DNA from: Epiperipatus broadwayi
Taxonomy: Eukaryota; Onychophora; Udeonychophora; Euonychophora; Peripatidae
Length of the DNA stretch: 64,000 nt
Assembly: GCA_028023455.1 (NCBI GenBank)
Contig: JAQFVV010006846.1
Location: 62,001-126,000 of the forward strand
Direction of reading: 5' to 3'
Shown: in pieces, positions 59,889 through 64,000 of the stretch
Layout: each line of letters begins with the position of its first letter
Numbering within the stretch: position 1 is the first letter of the stretch
Notes under the pieces: model-generated
Seen by the model: only the letters and a program-made list of their open reading frames with translations
The model's database searches: none
Told to the model about the DNA's origin: nothing
Program-made: the position numbers and the translations under genes

Positions 59889-61625
59889 ATCTACATTACA
59901 TAAAAAAAAATATTTAAAGTTGAACAGAAAAAAAAGTATATATATCTTTTTTGAAAAGGGCTATCATTTAAGTAGTCAATATAAGACCAAGTATGAAGAA
60001 GAAAGATTTTAAAATAAGAAACAAAAGGCCAGTTTAGAATTAAACAAAAAAAAGTATAAAACTCTGTCAAATTATACCTGACTTGATTTAAAATAATTTA
60101 AAACAACAGAAAAATCAAATCAAATGATAAATTAAAAATTTAGTTAATTTTTTTTTCAATTTGAAGGAAAATCTCATGAAGGTAATCTCTGACCAAATAA
60201 AGAAGAAAATTTTGCATATCTTTTCTTTAAAAAAATACAAATTTCCAAATGGTATCTGTAAAATTACAAAATAAAACAAAGAGTAACTTAAAATTGTATT
60301 TGAAAAGCTAATGTATTCATTTAAAAAGAAAAATGAAATGAAAAGTTATTTACTTAAGTATAAAAAAAATGTATCTAGTCAATATTATAATAATATCTGC
60401 AAATGATTATCTGATCAAAAAGGAATTATGTTTTACTAAAAACTAATAAGCCAACCAACTGATTAGACATTTAATGCTACAATTAAATAAGATTAATTAA
60501 TTAGAAAAAGAAAAAAGGATTGCAACTGATTAATGATGTCAGTAAATTAGATAATGGTTAGTCAAGGGTATAGAAGATAATAAATGTTTAATAGTTCAGT
60601 TATTGAAGTTATTCAGATTATTCAAGCTATTCTCCTGTGGTAATTTTATTGTTGTATTTCTGAGTTTTGCAATCTTCACCATCATGGACTTCTAATGATG
60701 CATAGAAACCTCTTCAGGCACCCTAACACAATTATGCCTTGCTCAACTTGCAAAACAATATTTATTTGGTTTTCATCATGCAGGTCCTATATCCTGTCGG
60801 TAGCCTGAAATGAGACCAAAACCTTGACCTGCCATTGTTGAGACATTGCCCATTATTAATGTAAGTCTACTGCTGAACAAGTAAATAAGAATTGATGCTG
60901 CCTCAGAAAGAAGCTATAAGCTGCTAAGAAAACTGTAGGCTAATACAAAAACAATATTCATGAATTTGAAACATTATCAAAAGACAGGTGATCATCTCAA
61001 GAAATCTAACAAAGAACCTAGGTCAATATAAGCAAAAATCAAAGTCTAGATTTAAATTAAAATATAAGGAATAAGATTTACATTTTCTTTATAAACTTTG
61101 CTAAAACAAGAAATGTTTAAACACTTTCTAATTTAAAATAAAAATAAATATGCTAAAATAACATTAATTAGTTCAATATTAATTTATTTTTTGTTGTTAT
61201 AATTTGATATGTGTGTAATTGCATACATATGTTATTTTGTTAATTATATTATTTTGTTTTTAAAACCTTCATTATCTAATAGCCAAAATGAGGGTAGTAT
61301 CTACATTTGAGGTAGCTAAGGAATCAAATGCCAGAAGTGTTTAAAAATATTATCTTGCAGATATTCCAGTTAATTCTCTGAATAGTGCCCACATTTTATA
61401 CCCAATGTAAGTAAAAAGTATTCACAGGAGATATTTTGCTTCTAGCAGTCATAGAACAAGTGTAAAGGTTTTGAAAGGTAGTCATGATCTGTCTATTTAC
61501 AGACAATCTTGGTCTAACCATTAGTATAGTTAATATGTAAAATATTGAGTAAATTTCTCTCTATGCTTGTATAATGGTTCAAATATAAATTTATTTTTTT
61601 AAAAAATAAATAAAAGTGAGGTTCC
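59889..61625. repeat. 1.7-kb duplicated segment, copy 2
   Basis: Partner of 56806-58544, same orientation, offset about 3.08 kb. The counterpart of the 61-codon frame is interrupted, and the hairpin at 57069 is degraded here (about 60150-60180). No terminal inverted repeats or target duplication found. Confidence 0.85.
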
Positions 61626-64000
61626 AATATAGTATCAACAAACATGATGATACATTCAAATTACATTACATTTAGAAGAGTTCTTTAAAAATTGATTACT
61701 TAAATAATTTCTGATATTTCTTATTTCTATTTGCTCTCTATTAATGAAACATTCATTATTATTATGTGAATGTTTACAGCACATTTATAACAATTTTCAT
61801 AATATTAATTACTAGTTGATGACAGTGTGAATATAAGTAATCAAACCTAAAAACTGTAACCGAAAAGTCTGATCACATCACAACAAACAAAATTAATGAT
61901 ATAGCATGAAATTGTTATGATCTAATTTGGTCGCGGCCAGGGTACACCATGAAGATCCATCGTTGCAGTATGTGAAAATACATTAGACAAATTATAAGTA
62001 TGTAATTTTATTATCCTTCAAAACTTTAATCTGCAATTCTTCATTGTATGAGACCTTATGGTCAACCATGGACAAATAATATAATTTGTGAAACTATTAA
62101 AGATTATTCTTTAAGAATGACATGTATGGTTTTGGTACAAATGCTAGTCTAGGTATGAGCTTTGCAATAATAATAAGCATGGAAAACTTAGTTTCTTTCC
62201 TTATAAACTTAAATTTATAATTTAATAAATAGCAGTGAGACTCTTGTTATGTTTGATAAATTACAATTATAACATTAAAAAATAAATTCAATCATAGCAT
62301 TATTTGGTAAATCTGTTTATAAGTTTATAAAATTAATTAATTTTGTATCATGTACTAGAATCAACAACACAAAGCTAAAGTGATGGAAAAGGCAAATGGG
62401 ATTTTATTGTACCCTACACATCATAAACTACCATGGACAAAAGCATTCAAAATGTTTTCTCAGAATATTACTAAGATTCTATGTCATGCTGATGACAGTA
62501 TGTACTCCAATGTATGCTCTATTCAAGATATAGGATTTCTGGTTTTATGAATGACAAATAGCAATGGCACAGTAAATTTAATTATAAATCAATATTTATT
62601 TACAATTTTATGATTAACATATAATTGATCTATGAAGTTTAATATAATAATTATATACATAAATAAACAAATAAATAAATAAAATATCATTCCATTGTTT
62701 ACTTCAATAAATCAAATATATCATAGGCACAGTTTTATAAAAGCCTAATCATAAAGTTTATTATAATTTGATCTAATTTCTGCCTTGAGGAAAATATACT
62801 GAAATTCAACATCAAATCATGAAATACCTAATGTGTCAGTTCCAGAACCAATAAACCTATACTATAAACCTATAATAAATAATATTACGTTTGCAGGAAT
62901 TAGCTATAATGCAATGCTAAACCAAAGTGAAAATTCAAACTTCAGTTCAGTTAAAATATTAATTAACAAACATGTAATACATTATGGGAATAATTTAGAT
63001 AAGATGCCCTGCTACACTTTATGACTGAACTTATAAGTTATACTTATAAATGAAAGAAGATGATTTTAGCATAATAATATAAAATATTTTGTAACTTATA
63101 TCTATGAAGTAAATGATATTCCTGTGGATGTATTCATCTACACCTAGGAATGATACAACACTGAATGCCCTGTGGGTTTATACACCACCATGAAGCAACC
63201 AATATCATTACACAATTCCACAGATTAACCACCAGCACAGACTAATGCCATTTAACATTATAAAGCAGTATTAATATTCATATCTAAAGTGCAAAATCAT
63301 CCTCTCCAGTTGTTCTGACAATTCAGAAAAAACACCAGCAATTTAGCAGATGTGGGTTCATACATAATGAAAAGTGTTTCAATAATAAGGACAACTAATA
63401 TATTGATTTATTCTGCTTAAAATATAAACATAATAATAATGTAATACAGGTAACACAAGTATAGAAGCAGAACGCTGGAAAGACTCATAAGACACTTCAT
63501 GAAAGATTGACACACACCATAAATTTATTAGTAATTCTCAAGCTTTTCACAAGTGCTATTCCCTCAAATAAATATCTTATTCAATCCCATGAATTTAATT
63601 TAAACATAGTAAAAGTATAAATCATGAACCTCACATATAAGTTCATGTAACAATAAAATTAAAATTAATTCATTCTTACTCAAATACATAAATAAAATAT
63701 ACAACATTCTTGGAATATTAAATATTATCCATGAAATCAATATAAAATGTCTTGAACAATAAATACACATTATACAAAGTAATAAGTATAAATTATAGCC
63801 GAATTCCATAGATGTGATTATATCCATTTGTTCTAGTTATTATGAGTATTTTTAAATTAATGAATTTTATGTGAGCTCTGTGAATATGAGATAATTCCAA
63901 AAGCATGACATGTAGAGTTTAAATGAAGATGTTCTTCATAAGTTATTAAATTCTACATTTTATCTAGCATTGTTCCAAATTTATAATATCCAGGCTATAT
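61626..64000. other. Noncoding DNA to the window end
   Basis: No gene recognised. A GC-rich patch GGTCGCGGCCAGGGTACACC at 61929-61948 stands out. An (AAAT)n run lies at about 62664-62683. Frames at 62833-63024 and 63600-63827 have no motif. Confidence 0.4.

Overview
The window looks like nuclear DNA of an animal, most likely an invertebrate, with a very AT-rich genome (roughly a quarter G+C by eye). The evidence is the mixture of metazoan-type transposable elements (non-LTR retrotransposons, a Penelope-like element with a GIY-YIG domain, pogo/Tigger and hAT DNA transposons, a tRNA-derived SINE and an LTR element), the long microsatellites, and the absence of any compact gene organisation. I could not fix the species. 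I found no intact host protein-coding gene, no functional tRNA or rRNA gene, no operon and no CRISPR array. Nearly all short open frames are what AT-rich noncoding DNA gives by chance, or are fragments of transposon proteins.

Layout. 1-1755 is the 3' part of an old, diverged LTR. 2790-5938 holds three inverted-repeat structures, including a 966-bp foldback flanked by a perfect 13-bp direct repeat, and a 50-bp minisatellite. 9076-9597 is a four-unit array of a tRNA-like SINE. 13138-14261 has a direct repeat and a 658-bp element with long terminal inverted repeats and a TA target duplication. 15838-16665 is a tandem duplication; one copy was hit by a 274-bp hAT-type element and the other preserves the empty site. 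17139-21985 is a young, complete LTR-type element of odd proportions: two 2.1-kb LTRs around only 0.6 kb of noncoding interior, with a TSD. 23591-23736 is a short insert with a 13-bp TSD.

27656-30804 is a nest: a hairpin with hammerhead-like motifs, a truncated LINE reverse transcriptase (minus strand, YADD kept), and a decayed Tigger transposon carrying a tRNA-like insert. 32484-37400 is a cluster of Penelope-like elements: one nearly complete decayed copy plus a partial tandem copy on the minus strand, and a further copy on the plus strand, with hammerhead-like sequence at their 3' ends. 39859-40961 is a second, internally deleted Tigger sitting in a 160-bp tandem array that still shows the empty site. 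49960-51430 is a dead LINE (YANN in place of YADD). 52504-52688 is a perfect 85-bp-arm inverted repeat. 56172-56590 is a LINE C-terminus with an (ATT)n tail. 56806-58544 and 59889-61625 are two diverged copies of a 1.7-kb segment.

Nothing here works as a gene pathway. The interest lies in element structure and insertion history, above all the unusual LTR element, the foldback with retroposon-like TSD, the perfect hairpin, and the hammerhead-like motifs. All calls come from reading the sequence by eye; alignments, identities and family names need software confirmation.
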